Assembly: GCF_900112575.1 (NCBI RefSeq)
Contig: NZ_FOMH01000001.1
Span: 124,001 to 188,000, forward strand
Reading direction: 5' to 3'
DNA from: Flavobacterium phragmitis
Lineage (GTDB): Bacteria; Bacteroidota; Bacteroidia; Flavobacteriales; Flavobacteriaceae
Length of the DNA stretch: 64,000 bases
Below are positions 16,533 through 24,243 of the stretch, in pieces. The position numbers were made by a program, and so were the translations under genes. Position 1 is the stretch's first letter. Every line of letters starts with the position of its first letter. The notes beneath the pieces are model-generated. The model was not told where the DNA came from and did no database searches. It was given only the letters and a program-made list of their open reading frames with translations.

Positions 16533-16809
16533 ATTCAATTCAATTTTCGAATAAAATAACGTCAGTACGATAGTAAATAATTTGAAAAATTCTATTTTCA
16601 ATTTTTGAACCCTCAGCGATATTTTTTTTCAGACAAATTTTATCTATTTGCATTAAATTATTTAGAATGACTCTAAACAAAACATTTCAAATGACTTGAT
16701 TTTGCTATAAAAATGCTGATTTCTAAATAAAAAGACCTCTTTAGAATTAAAAAAACATACAGCGACATAAAAAGTACTTTTAGCGTTATTTTTATCGATG
16801 GTATAGTAA

Positions 16810-16817
16810 TAATTTTG
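16810..16817 (+). promoter_or_regulatory. Putative -7 element of the hemA operon
   Basis: TAATTTTG lies 24 nt before the hemA ATG at 16842, so the leader would be about 18 nt. The -33 region is weak. Confidence 0.5.
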
Positions 16818-16841
16818 TTGCACTTTTATGAAAGTGAATTT

Positions 16842-18092
16842 ATGGAAAACAATAACGTACCGAAACACCTTTATTTTTACTCAGTTGGTCTGAGTTACAA
16901 AAAAGCTGATGCTGAGGTCAGAGGTCAATTTAGTTTGGATGCAGTTGCAAAGACGCGTTTGCTGGAACAGGCTAAAAACGATGGAATAGAAAGTTTAATA
17001 GTAACTTCAACCTGCAACAGAACTGAAATCTACGGTTTTGCAGAACATCCATTTCAATTAATAAAACTTATTTGCGATAATAGTAACGGATCTGTAGATG
17101 CTTTTCAAAAAGTGGGTTTCGTTTACAAAAATCAGGAAGCAATCAATCATATCTTTCGCGTAGGAACTGGTTTAGATAGTCAAATTTTAGGCGATTTTGA
17201 AATTATTTCTCAAATAAAAACCAGTTTTACGCATTCAAAATCAATGGGATTAGCCAATGCTTTTATGGAAAGATTGGTAAATGCGGTAATTCAGGCAAGT
17301 AAAAGAATTAAAACAGAAACTGAAATCAGTTCTGGTGCTACTTCGGTTTCTTTTGCTTCTGTACAATACATCCTTAAAAACGTTGAGGATATCAGCAACA
17401 AAAACATTCTACTTTTTGGAACTGGAAAAATAGGAAGAAATACTTGCGAGAATTTAGTAAAACATACTAAAAACGAACACATCACTTTAATCAACCGAAC
17501 AAAAGATAAAGCTGAGAAATTGGCTGGAAAACTAAATTTGATTGTTAAAGATTATTCTGAATTACATTTAGAACTTCAAAAAGCCGATGTTGTGGTTGTA
17601 GCAACCGGCGCGCAAAACCCAACAGTTGACAAAGCGATTTTGAATCTTAAAAAACCTTTGTTGATTCTAGATTTATCGATTCCGAAAAACGTGAATGAAA
17701 ATGTTGAGGAATTAGAAGGTGTAACTCTAATCCACATGGATTATTTGTCTCAATTGACAGATGAAACTTTGGAAAACAGAAAATTACACATTCCGGCTGC
17801 GGAAGCAATCATTGAAGAAATCAAAGAGGAATTTGTTACCTGGATGAAAGGCCGAAAATTTGCGCCTACAATCAATGCGTTAAAAGACAAACTAAACGCC
17901 ATTAAAGTTTCTGAATTGGATTTTCAAAGCAAAAAAATTGCTGATTTCAACGAAGAACAAGCTGAAATCATCAGCAACAGAATCATCCAAAAAATCACTA
18001 CTCATTTTGCAAATCATTTAAAAGACGACGATACCATGGTCGATGAAAGCATCGAATGGATCGAAAAAGTCTTCAAAATAAAAGCATCTTAA
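16842..18092 (+). CDS. hemA: Glutamyl-tRNA reductase
   Basis: 416 residues from ATG at 16842; an upstream in-frame TTG overlaps the promoter. The catalytic cysteine lies in VTSTCNRTEIYGF, followed by the GLDSQILGDFEI segment and an NADPH-binding Rossmann part with LLFGTGKIGRNTCENL. It reduces glutamyl-tRNA to glutamate-1-semialdehyde, the first step of C5 tetrapyrrole synthesis. It is the first gene of the heme operon. hemL, needed for the next step, is not in the window. Confidence 0.96.
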   Translation: MENNNVPKHLYFYSVGLSYKKADAEVRGQFSLDAVAKTRLLEQAKNDGIESLIVTSTCNRTEIYGFAEHPFQLIKLICDNSNGSVDAFQKVGFVYKNQEAINHIFRVGTGLDSQILGDFEIISQIKTSFTHSKSMGLANAFMERLVNAVIQASKRIKTETEISSGATSVSFASVQYILKNVEDISNKNILLFGTGKIGRNTCENLVKHTKNEHITLINRTKDKAEKLAGKLNLIVKDYSELHLELQKADVVVVATGAQNPTVDKAILNLKKPLLILDLSIPKNVNENVEELEGVTLIHMDYLSQLTDETLENRKLHIPAAEAIIEEIKEEFVTWMKGRKFAPTINALKDKLNAIKVSELDFQSKKIADFNEEQAEIISNRIIQKITTHFANHLKDDDTMVDESIEWIEKVFKIKAS

Positions 18093-18102
18093 ATAAAATT
18101 TA

Positions 18103-18182
18103 AACCATATAAGTTATATAAGTTCATTTAAAAACTGTGTTTTACCCAAACTGCTTAAATTACTTATATAACTTATATGGTT
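18103..18182. repeat. Long stem-loop family A, copy 2
   Basis: AACCATATAAGTTATATAAG (18103-18122) is perfectly inverted at 18163-18182 around a 40-nt loop. The arms are identical to those of copy 1 at 1125-1190. It lies between hemA and hemC, where it could adjust read-through or mRNA stability within the operon. Confidence 0.85.
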
Positions 18183-18195
18183 CAAAAAACAAAAC

Positions 18196-19119
18196 ATGGC
18201 TGAAAAAACAATCAGAATAGGAACGCGTGACAGCGAATTAGCACTTTGGCAAGCACACACTGTAGAGAAAAAACTAAACGATTTAGGTTATAAAACCTCG
18301 ATTGTTGCAGTAAAATCTCAAGGTGATATTATTCTGGATAAGCCACTTTACGAATTAGGAATCACTGGAATTTTTACTAAAACGCTTGACATTGCGATGA
18401 TCAACGGAGATGTTGATATTGCGGTGCATTCTATGAAAGATGTTCCGACTGCTTTGCCAAAAGGAATTGTTCAAGGAGCTGTTTTGCCAAGAGCCAATGT
18501 TTTAGATATTTTAGTTCATAAAGGAAACCCTGATTTTTCAAATCCAAGTACCATTGCAACGGGAAGTCTTCGTCGTCAAGCACAATGGTTTAATAAATAT
18601 CCTAATCATACTGTCGTGGATTTACGTGGAAATGTAAATACACGTATGCAAAAACTACAAGACAATAATTGGGACGGAGCTGTTTTTGCAGCTGCTGGTT
18701 TAGAACGAATTAACTTAAAACCTGAAAATTATATCAATTTAGATTGGATGATTCCTGCACCGGCGCAAGGAGCAATGCTTGTGGTGGCAATGGAAAATGA
18801 CAATTATACATTGGATGCACTTTCTCAGTTAAATGATATTGAAACTGAAATCTGTACCTATATCGAACGTCAGTTTTTGAGAACGCTTGAAGGAGGATGT
18901 ACAGCGCCAATCGGATCTTTAGTCACTTATAACGAAGATGAAGACACTTTGCATTTTCAAGGTGTTTTACTTTCTATCGACGGAAAACAAAAAATTGAAA
19001 TTGACAAAACTGTTGATATTTCGGAATGGAAAAAACTAGGTTTCAATGCAGCTCAGGAAATCCTGAATAATGGCGGAACGGAATTAATGAAGCAGATTAA
19101 AGAATCCCTGAAGAAATAA
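18196..19119 (+). CDS. hemC: Porphobilinogen deaminase (hydroxymethylbilane synthase)
   Basis: 307 residues. It starts MAEKTIRIGTRDSELALWQA and has the VAVHSMKDVPT segment, the substrate-binding RRQAQW region, and LEGGCTAPIGS, whose cysteine carries the dipyrromethane cofactor. It joins four porphobilinogen units into hydroxymethylbilane. Its stop overlaps the hemD start by one base (TAATG), so the two are translationally coupled. Confidence 0.96.
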   Translation: MAEKTIRIGTRDSELALWQAHTVEKKLNDLGYKTSIVAVKSQGDIILDKPLYELGITGIFTKTLDIAMINGDVDIAVHSMKDVPTALPKGIVQGAVLPRANVLDILVHKGNPDFSNPSTIATGSLRRQAQWFNKYPNHTVVDLRGNVNTRMQKLQDNNWDGAVFAAAGLERINLKPENYINLDWMIPAPAQGAMLVVAMENDNYTLDALSQLNDIETEICTYIERQFLRTLEGGCTAPIGSLVTYNEDEDTLHFQGVLLSIDGKQKIEIDKTVDISEWKKLGFNAAQEILNNGGTELMKQIKESLKK

Positions 19120-19796
19120 TGGCAAATCCAGTTCAAATACTCTCTACAAAAATATTATCTCCTCTTCATAAGCAAGAGCTAATGAAATATGGCATTGAGT
19201 TAATCGAAGCCGATTTCATTAAAACCGAAAACAAATCTTTTGAATTAAAAAACCTCAACGAAAGTCTGATTTTTACGAGTCAAAATGCTGTTCACAGTGT
19301 TTTATCCAATCCAAAATCAGAAGAATTAATCCCGAAGCTTCGGGAGAAAAACGTGTATTGCGTTGGACTTAAAACTAAAACTCTTCTAGAGGAAAACGGA
19401 TTTAATGTTGTGGCTTACACTGGTTACGCATCGGACCTAGCCGAAATTATCAGCTTAATTTACAGCAACGAAAGCTATACTTTTTTCAGTGGCAATCTTC
19501 GAAGAGATACTTTGCCAGAAGCGTTAAAAGAAAACGGAATTAAATTCAACGAAATTCAGGTTTACGAAACTACGCTTCAACCTCAGAAATTAAAAGCAAA
19601 TCCAGAAGCGATATTATTTTTCAGTCCTTCTGGAGTTGAAAGTTATCTGAAAGACAACACTATAAACAAACAACTTTGTTTCTGTATTGGAGAAACCACC
19701 GCAGAAGCATTACATAAAACCACAAAAAACATCATTATTGCAGATCAGCCCACAATTGAAAATGTGATTGAAGATGTAATTCAGGAATATAAATAA
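19119..19796 (+). CDS. hemD: Uroporphyrinogen-III synthase
   Basis: 225 residues. Sequence conservation in HemD is low, but the segments [28 protein letters not shown] and the closing [13 protein letters not shown]...[10 protein letters not shown] fit the two-domain fold, and position directly after hemC supports it. It closes and inverts ring D to make uroporphyrinogen III. Confidence 0.9.
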   Translation: MANPVQILSTKILSPLHKQELMKYGIELIEADFIKTENKSFELKNLNESLIFTSQNAVHSVLSNPKSEELIPKLREKNVYCVGLKTKTLLEENGFNVVAYTGYASDLAEIISLIYSNESYTFFSGNLRRDTLPEALKENGIKFNEIQVYETTLQPQKLKANPEAILFFSPSGVESYLKDNTINKQLCFCIGETTAEALHKTTKNIIIADQPTIENVIEDVIQEYK

Positions 19797-19804
19797 CAAT
19801 AACA

Positions 19805-19835
19805 AACCTGACAGGTTTTCAAAACCTGTCGGGTT
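19805..19835. repeat. REP-like palindrome between hemD and hemE
   Basis: AACCTGACAGGTTTT and AAAACCTGTCGGGTT flank one base (15-1-15, one mismatch). It belongs to the CAGGTTTT/CAAGGTTTT family that surrounds the RAYT gene 1.1 kb downstream. Confidence 0.82.
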
Positions 19836-19852
19836 TAAAACATAGAAAATCC

Positions 19853-20878
19853 ATGTTAAAAAACGACCTATTTTTAAAAGCATTAAAAGGAGAAACAGTA
19901 CAGCGTCCACCGGTATGGATGATGCGCCAGGCAGGAAGATATTTACCAGAGTTTAGAGAACTTCGTGATAAATATGATTTCTTTACACGTTGTGAAACTC
20001 CAGAATTAGCTGCCGAAATCACAGTGCAACCAATTCGCAGAATTGCTCCAGATGCTGCTATTTTATTTTCGGATATTTTGGTAGTGCCTCGTGCAATGGG
20101 AATTCATGTAGAATTGAAAGACAATTTAGGGCCAATTATTCCAAATCCGATTCGTTCTTTGGAAGATGTTCACAAAGTGTATGTTCCAGATGTAAATGAA
20201 ACATTAGGTTATGTTTTTGATGCTGTGAAATTGACTAAAGAAATGTTGAACGACGAAGTACCATTAATTGGTTTCGCTGGTTCTCCTTGGACCATTTTCT
20301 GCTATGCTGTTGAAGGAAAAGGTTCTAAAAGTTTTGACACTGCAAAAGGATTCTGTTTTTCAAACCCAGTTGCAGCGCATACTTTATTGCAAAAAATTAC
20401 AGATACTACCATTTTATACTTAAAAGAAAAAGTAAAATCGGGTGTAAATGCAGTTCAGATTTTTGATTCTTGGGGCGGAATGCTTTCTCCGGTTGATTAT
20501 CAAGAATTTTCATGGAAATACATCAACCAGATTGTTGACGCTTTAGCGGATATTACTCCGGTTATTGTTTTCGGAAAAGGATGCTGGTTTGCTCTTGGCG
20601 ACATGGGTAAAAGTCGTGCTTCTGCTCTTGGAGTAGATTGGACTTGTTCTGCAAGAAATGCGCGTTATTTGTCTGGCGGAAACATTACATTACAAGGAAA
20701 TTTTGATCCGTCAAGATTACTTTCTCCAATTCCGACAATTAAGAAAATGGTTCATGAAATGATCGACGAGTTCGGAAAAGATAAATATATCGTAAATTTA
20801 GGTCACGGAATTTTACCAAATATTCCTGTAGATCACGCCAAAGCATTTATTGACGCGGTGAAGGAATACGGGAATTAG
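19853..20878 (+). CDS. hemE: Uroporphyrinogen decarboxylase
   Basis: 341 residues. It contains the signature [20 protein letters not shown] near the N terminus and [18 protein letters not shown] in the middle, with [15 protein letters not shown] at the end. It decarboxylates uroporphyrinogen III to coproporphyrinogen III. It is separated from hemD by a 56-bp gap that holds a palindrome. Confidence 0.97.
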   Translation: MLKNDLFLKALKGETVQRPPVWMMRQAGRYLPEFRELRDKYDFFTRCETPELAAEITVQPIRRIAPDAAILFSDILVVPRAMGIHVELKDNLGPIIPNPIRSLEDVHKVYVPDVNETLGYVFDAVKLTKEMLNDEVPLIGFAGSPWTIFCYAVEGKGSKSFDTAKGFCFSNPVAAHTLLQKITDTTILYLKEKVKSGVNAVQIFDSWGGMLSPVDYQEFSWKYINQIVDALADITPVIVFGKGCWFALGDMGKSRASALGVDWTCSARNARYLSGGNITLQGNFDPSRLLSPIPTIKKMVHEMIDEFGKDKYIVNLGHGILPNIPVDHAKAFIDAVKEYGN

Positions 20879-20906
20879 TATTTCAGTGTTCAGTCTCATT
20901 TGATTT

Positions 20907-20933
20907 CCTGCAAGGTTTCCAAAACCTTGTAGG
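20907..20933. repeat. REP-like palindrome upstream of the RAYT gene
   Basis: CCTGCAAGGTTTC and AAAACCTTGTAGG flank one base with two mismatches (13-1-13). It lies 55 bp before the transposase ATG. Confidence 0.82.
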
Positions 20934-20988
20934 TATAAAAGTTCTTTTTTTATATTTACAGTAAAAACTTACTTTTGGGTAAATAAAA

Positions 20989-21540
20989 ATGAAATTGGAA
21001 ACACTTGATAAGGATTGTTATTATCATATTTATAATAGAGGAATTAATGGAATAACTATTTTTGAAAATGACGCTAACAAACTTTATTTCTTAAAACAAT
21101 TAGCTAAATTTACAGAACATAAAATTTCAGTTTTTGCATATTGCTTGATGAATAATCATTTTCATTTAGTTATTCGCTTAAATGTAGAAGAAAAAGAGGC
21201 TACACAAGCATTTTCAAACTTATTTAATTCTTATGCTAAGGCATTTAATAAACAAACCAATAGAACAGGAAGTTTATTTGAAAAGCATTTTAAAAGGATA
21301 AGGTTAAAAGATGAAAATTATTTAAGACGACTGATTCTTTATGTTCATTTAAATCCGAAACATCATTTTGATTTAGATTTTAAAGATTTCAAATTTTCAT
21401 CCTATCAAGCTTTTTTATCAAATAAAGAAACCAAAATAGAACGAAATGAAGTTTTAAATTTGTTTGGAGATTTTGAAAATTTTATCTTTTGTCATAATCA
21501 AAAGAATGATTTTTTAAACGAAACGTATACTTTTGAGTAA
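20989..21540 (+). CDS. REP-associated tyrosine transposase (RAYT, IS200-like)
   Basis: 183 residues. It has the RAYT opening YYHIYNRGINGITIF, the HUH metal motif in YCLMNNHFHLVIRL, and a later conserved tyrosine in LRRLILYVHLNPKHH that would attack DNA. RAYTs nick single-stranded DNA at REP palindromes and are domesticated IS200 relatives. Here the gene is bracketed by one palindrome upstream and two downstream, the classic arrangement. TACTTTTG at 20970-20977 is a likely promoter element. It interrupts the heme operon between hemE and the genes leading to hemF. Confidence 0.9.
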   Translation: MKLETLDKDCYYHIYNRGINGITIFENDANKLYFLKQLAKFTEHKISVFAYCLMNNHFHLVIRLNVEEKEATQAFSNLFNSYAKAFNKQTNRTGSLFEKHFKRIRLKDENYLRRLILYVHLNPKHHFDLDFKDFKFSSYQAFLSNKETKIERNEVLNLFGDFENFIFCHNQKNDFLNETYTFE

Positions 21541-21551
21541 CTTAGATTTTT

Positions 21552-21578
21552 CCTGTAAGGTTTCCAAAACCTTGTAGG
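21552..21578. repeat. REP-like palindrome downstream of RAYT, copy 1
   Basis: CCTGTAAGGTTTC and AAAACCTTGTAGG flank one base. It starts 12 bp after the transposase stop. Confidence 0.82.
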
Positions 21579-21621
21579 TTTGTAACTTATTAAAAAATAA
21601 AAAGTATAACAAGAAGAAATA

Positions 21622-21648
21622 CCTACAAGGTTTTAAAAACCTTGCAGG
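21622..21648. repeat. REP-like palindrome downstream of RAYT, copy 2
   Basis: CCTACAAGGTTTT and AAAACCTTGCAGG flank one base with one mismatch, in opposite orientation to the copy at 21552, judged by the G/A difference and the CC centre. Together they form an inverted doublet 43 bp apart. Confidence 0.82.
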
Positions 21649-21660
21649 AAAGAAAAAAAT

Positions 21661-22347
21661 ATGCTAGCAAATCTAAACCTCAACAGAAACTCACCTTTTT
21701 CATTTATTGAATATGGATTTCAGGCTTATTATTCTTATGTGTTTTTAATGGTTTGGATGCATCCAGAATTACATCCGGTAAGTTTGATAAATGATTTGGC
21801 TGTTTTGATGGCTTTTGAGTTTATCATGGTGCATTCTGGAGTTTTTATGGCAGTTATGCCTAGAAAATGGTCTCTTTTTGTGTTTTTTCCGCTATATGCA
21901 ACGTTTGCTTACTCTTTTAATGAATCTGTAGTCAATACCAATATTCTATATATTTATCTGCTTACAGTTTTAAATAGAATGCGATTTGCTTTTTCAAATG
22001 TTGCTCCCGAAGTCAGAATGTATCAAATGGGAAAATCGGCGGCTAAAGCGCTTTTCTACTTTTTATTGATTCTTGCAGTTTGTATGGCAAATTCTATAAT
22101 TCCGCCATTTGGATTGACACAAGAATTTTTAGAAAAATCACATTATTTCCAAACGGTAAAATCCAGTGGATTGTTTATTGAAAAACCTTATGTCCCAATC
22201 TGTATGGGTTTTATATATTATTCGTTGCCTGTTTTATATTTTGTTTATCGTGTCATTAAAAACATAGGCAAAAGAAGCGAAACCTCTTTTACAAAAAAGC
22301 CCATAATGGCATTTCAGAAAAAAACGATCAGCAACAAAAAATTCTAG
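21661..22347 (+). CDS. Hypothetical polytopic membrane protein
   Basis: 228 residues with five or six hydrophobic helices, including MAFEFIMVHSGVFMAVMP and ALFYFLLILAVCMANSII. No family is recognised. The stop is 6 bp before the next gene, which is 5 bp before hemF, so all three are probably one transcript. A role near heme synthesis is only a guess. Confidence 0.7.
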   Translation: MLANLNLNRNSPFSFIEYGFQAYYSYVFLMVWMHPELHPVSLINDLAVLMAFEFIMVHSGVFMAVMPRKWSLFVFFPLYATFAYSFNESVVNTNILYIYLLTVLNRMRFAFSNVAPEVRMYQMGKSAAKALFYFLLILAVCMANSIIPPFGLTQEFLEKSHYFQTVKSSGLFIEKPYVPICMGFIYYSLPVLYFVYRVIKNIGKRSETSFTKKPIMAFQKKTISNKKF

Positions 22348-22353
22348 GACATT

Positions 22354-22734
22354 ATGCTTAATAAAGGATTAAGAGATGAAGAAAAGATAAGAATTGATAA
22401 CGTCCTCAAAACGTTACGAACTCTTGTTTATGTTCCTTATCCTTTGAACAATCTAGAAAAATCGAACATCGAAGATCTGCTTAAAGAAATTGGATTGAAC
22501 CTCGAAACTTTATCCAGCCAAACCAATGAAGATTTAATCACATTATTAATGCGACTTCATTTTGACTGGGAACATTTAGAACAATTTGGAGATATTTTAG
22601 TCGAATTTTCTAAAGAAGAAAATTATAATTTTACGGATAAAGCTTTGGCTATTTACCAATATATCCAACAGGAAAGCAAGGTTTTTTCTTTTGGGATTAA
22701 TACTAAAATTGCTTCGGCGAAAGCCAAAAAATAA
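22354..22734 (+). CDS. Hypothetical small soluble helical protein
   Basis: 126 residues, no signal or membrane helix, predicted mostly alpha-helical (DLITLLMRLHFDWEHLEQF). Not recognised. It is tightly packed between the membrane protein and hemF, with gaps of 6 and 5 bp, implying co-translation with both. Confidence 0.7.
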   Translation: MLNKGLRDEEKIRIDNVLKTLRTLVYVPYPLNNLEKSNIEDLLKEIGLNLETLSSQTNEDLITLLMRLHFDWEHLEQFGDILVEFSKEENYNFTDKALAIYQYIQQESKVFSFGINTKIASAKAKK

Positions 22735-22739
22735 TTACA

Positions 22740-23663
22740 ATGAAAGACCTATTTTACGCATACATACAAAATTTACAAAACCAAATCTGTGCAGGATTAG
22801 AAGCTGTTGACGGAACAACAAAATTCCGTGAAGATTTATGGAAACGTCCTGAAGGCGGCGGCGGAAGAACTCGCGTTATAGAAAACGGTGCTGTTTTCGA
22901 AAAAGGTGGTGTAAACATTTCTGCCGTTCATGGAAAATTACCAGATACTATGCAAAAAATGTTTGGCGTTGGCGAAGCCGATTTCTTTGCCTGCGGATTA
23001 AGTTTGGTAATTCACCCGAAAAACCCGATGGTTCCTACTGTGCACGCCAATTGGCGATATTTTGAAATGTATGATACTTCGACTTCGCTCAGTACAGGTC
23101 CTAGAAAAGTCATCAATCAATGGTTTGGTGGCGGACAGGATTTAACGCCTTATTATTTGTTTGAAGAAGATGCTAAACACTTTCATCAAACTTGTAAAAC
23201 AGCTTGTGACAAACATAATCCTGAGTTTTATCCACTTTATAAAAAGAAATGTGACGAATATTTCTGGAATGCACACCGAAACGAAGCGCGTGGACTTGGC
23301 GGTTTGTTCTTTGATTATTGCAAAGCCAATGAACAAATGTCGATGGAAAACTGGTACGATTTTGTAACCGAAGTCGGCAATAGTTTCCTTGAAGCTTACG
23401 TTCCGATTGTAGAAAGAAGAAAGAATCTGCCATATAGTCCTGAACAAAGAAATTGGCAAGAAATTCGTAGAGGACGTTATGTTGAATTCAATTTAGTTCA
23501 TGATAAAGGAACATTATTCGGTTTAAAGACTAATGGAAGAATTGAAAGTATTTTAATGAGCCTTCCTCCACATGTGCAATGGGTTTATGATCATCATCCA
23601 GAAACAGGAAGTGACGAAGAAAAATTAATTTTAATCTTACAAAATCCTAAAACATGGATTTAA
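22740..23663 (+). CDS. hemF: Oxygen-dependent coproporphyrinogen-III oxidase
   Basis: 307 residues. It contains HANWRYFEMYD and the WFGGGQDLTPYYLFEEDAKH signature, then ARGLGGLFFDY and RRGRYVEFNLVHDKGT. It oxidatively decarboxylates coproporphyrinogen III to protoporphyrinogen IX using O2, which implies aerobic heme synthesis. Its product is the HemJ substrate. Confidence 0.97.
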   Translation: MKDLFYAYIQNLQNQICAGLEAVDGTTKFREDLWKRPEGGGGRTRVIENGAVFEKGGVNISAVHGKLPDTMQKMFGVGEADFFACGLSLVIHPKNPMVPTVHANWRYFEMYDTSTSLSTGPRKVINQWFGGGQDLTPYYLFEEDAKHFHQTCKTACDKHNPEFYPLYKKKCDEYFWNAHRNEARGLGGLFFDYCKANEQMSMENWYDFVTEVGNSFLEAYVPIVERRKNLPYSPEQRNWQEIRRGRYVEFNLVHDKGTLFGLKTNGRIESILMSLPPHVQWVYDHHPETGSDEEKLILILQNPKTWI

Positions 23664-23697
23664 ATGTATTATATTTACAATATTAACAAAAGCTTTT

Positions 23698-24240
23698 ATG
23701 GCAAATTCTACTGAAATATTCAAAAATGTAGTTTATCATTTGTCTAATCGTTATATAGAGCAAACTAAAATAACGTTAGACCAGTTTAATGAAAACAATG
23801 ATTTTACTATACTAAAATTAATTAAGCTTCATTTTTTTGTAATAGTAATTAATAGTGAAAAAGACAGAGAATTATTGGATATAAATGAGTTTTGGGCAAT
23901 GCCGTATGGACCAGTAGAAACAAACATTTATAGTCAAATTAGGAGAGAAAAAAATTTTACTGAATTTATACTTTCAAATGAAAAACTCTATTTTTCAAAT
24001 AACAAACCAAATATTAATACACTAATAGAAAATAAAATAATAGATTCAATTAATTTATTATTGGAATTAGAACCAAGATTACTGTTTACTGATGCTGGTA
24101 CACTTGTTGAATTAACACACAAATGGAATTGTTGGAGAAAAAATTATTCTCTTGCGAGAGCTAGAAACTCTTACTCTTCAATTATACCAAAAGAAGATAT
24201 AATTAATGATATTAAAGTAGTTAATCTTGACTTAGTATAA
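23698..24240 (+). CDS. Panacea-domain (DUF4065/SocA-like) protein, candidate antitoxin
   Basis: 180 residues. The Panacea hallmarks are visible: a KLIKLHFFVIVI helix in place of the usual KLQKLLYYAQ, the central FWAMPYGPVETNIYSQI matching the W-x-YGPV-x-x-x-Y pattern, and a C-terminal LVELTHKWNCWRKN...IPKEDI. Panacea proteins act as antitoxins against varied toxins or as proteolytic adaptors. It begins 34 bp after hemF and is separated by 3 bp from the large downstream gene. Its DNA is clearly more AT-rich than the heme genes, a sign of transfer. Confidence 0.75.
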   Translation: MANSTEIFKNVVYHLSNRYIEQTKITLDQFNENNDFTILKLIKLHFFVIVINSEKDRELLDINEFWAMPYGPVETNIYSQIRREKNFTEFILSNEKLYFSNNKPNINTLIENKIIDSINLLLELEPRLLFTDAGTLVELTHKWNCWRKNYSLARARNSYSSIIPKEDIINDIKVVNLDLV

Positions 24241-24243
24241 TTG

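Noticed and set aside
16500..16841. Possible riboswitch before hemA
   Set aside because: Only one terminator, belonging to the preceding gene, is seen. The proposed hemA start of transcription leaves too short a leader for a riboswitch.
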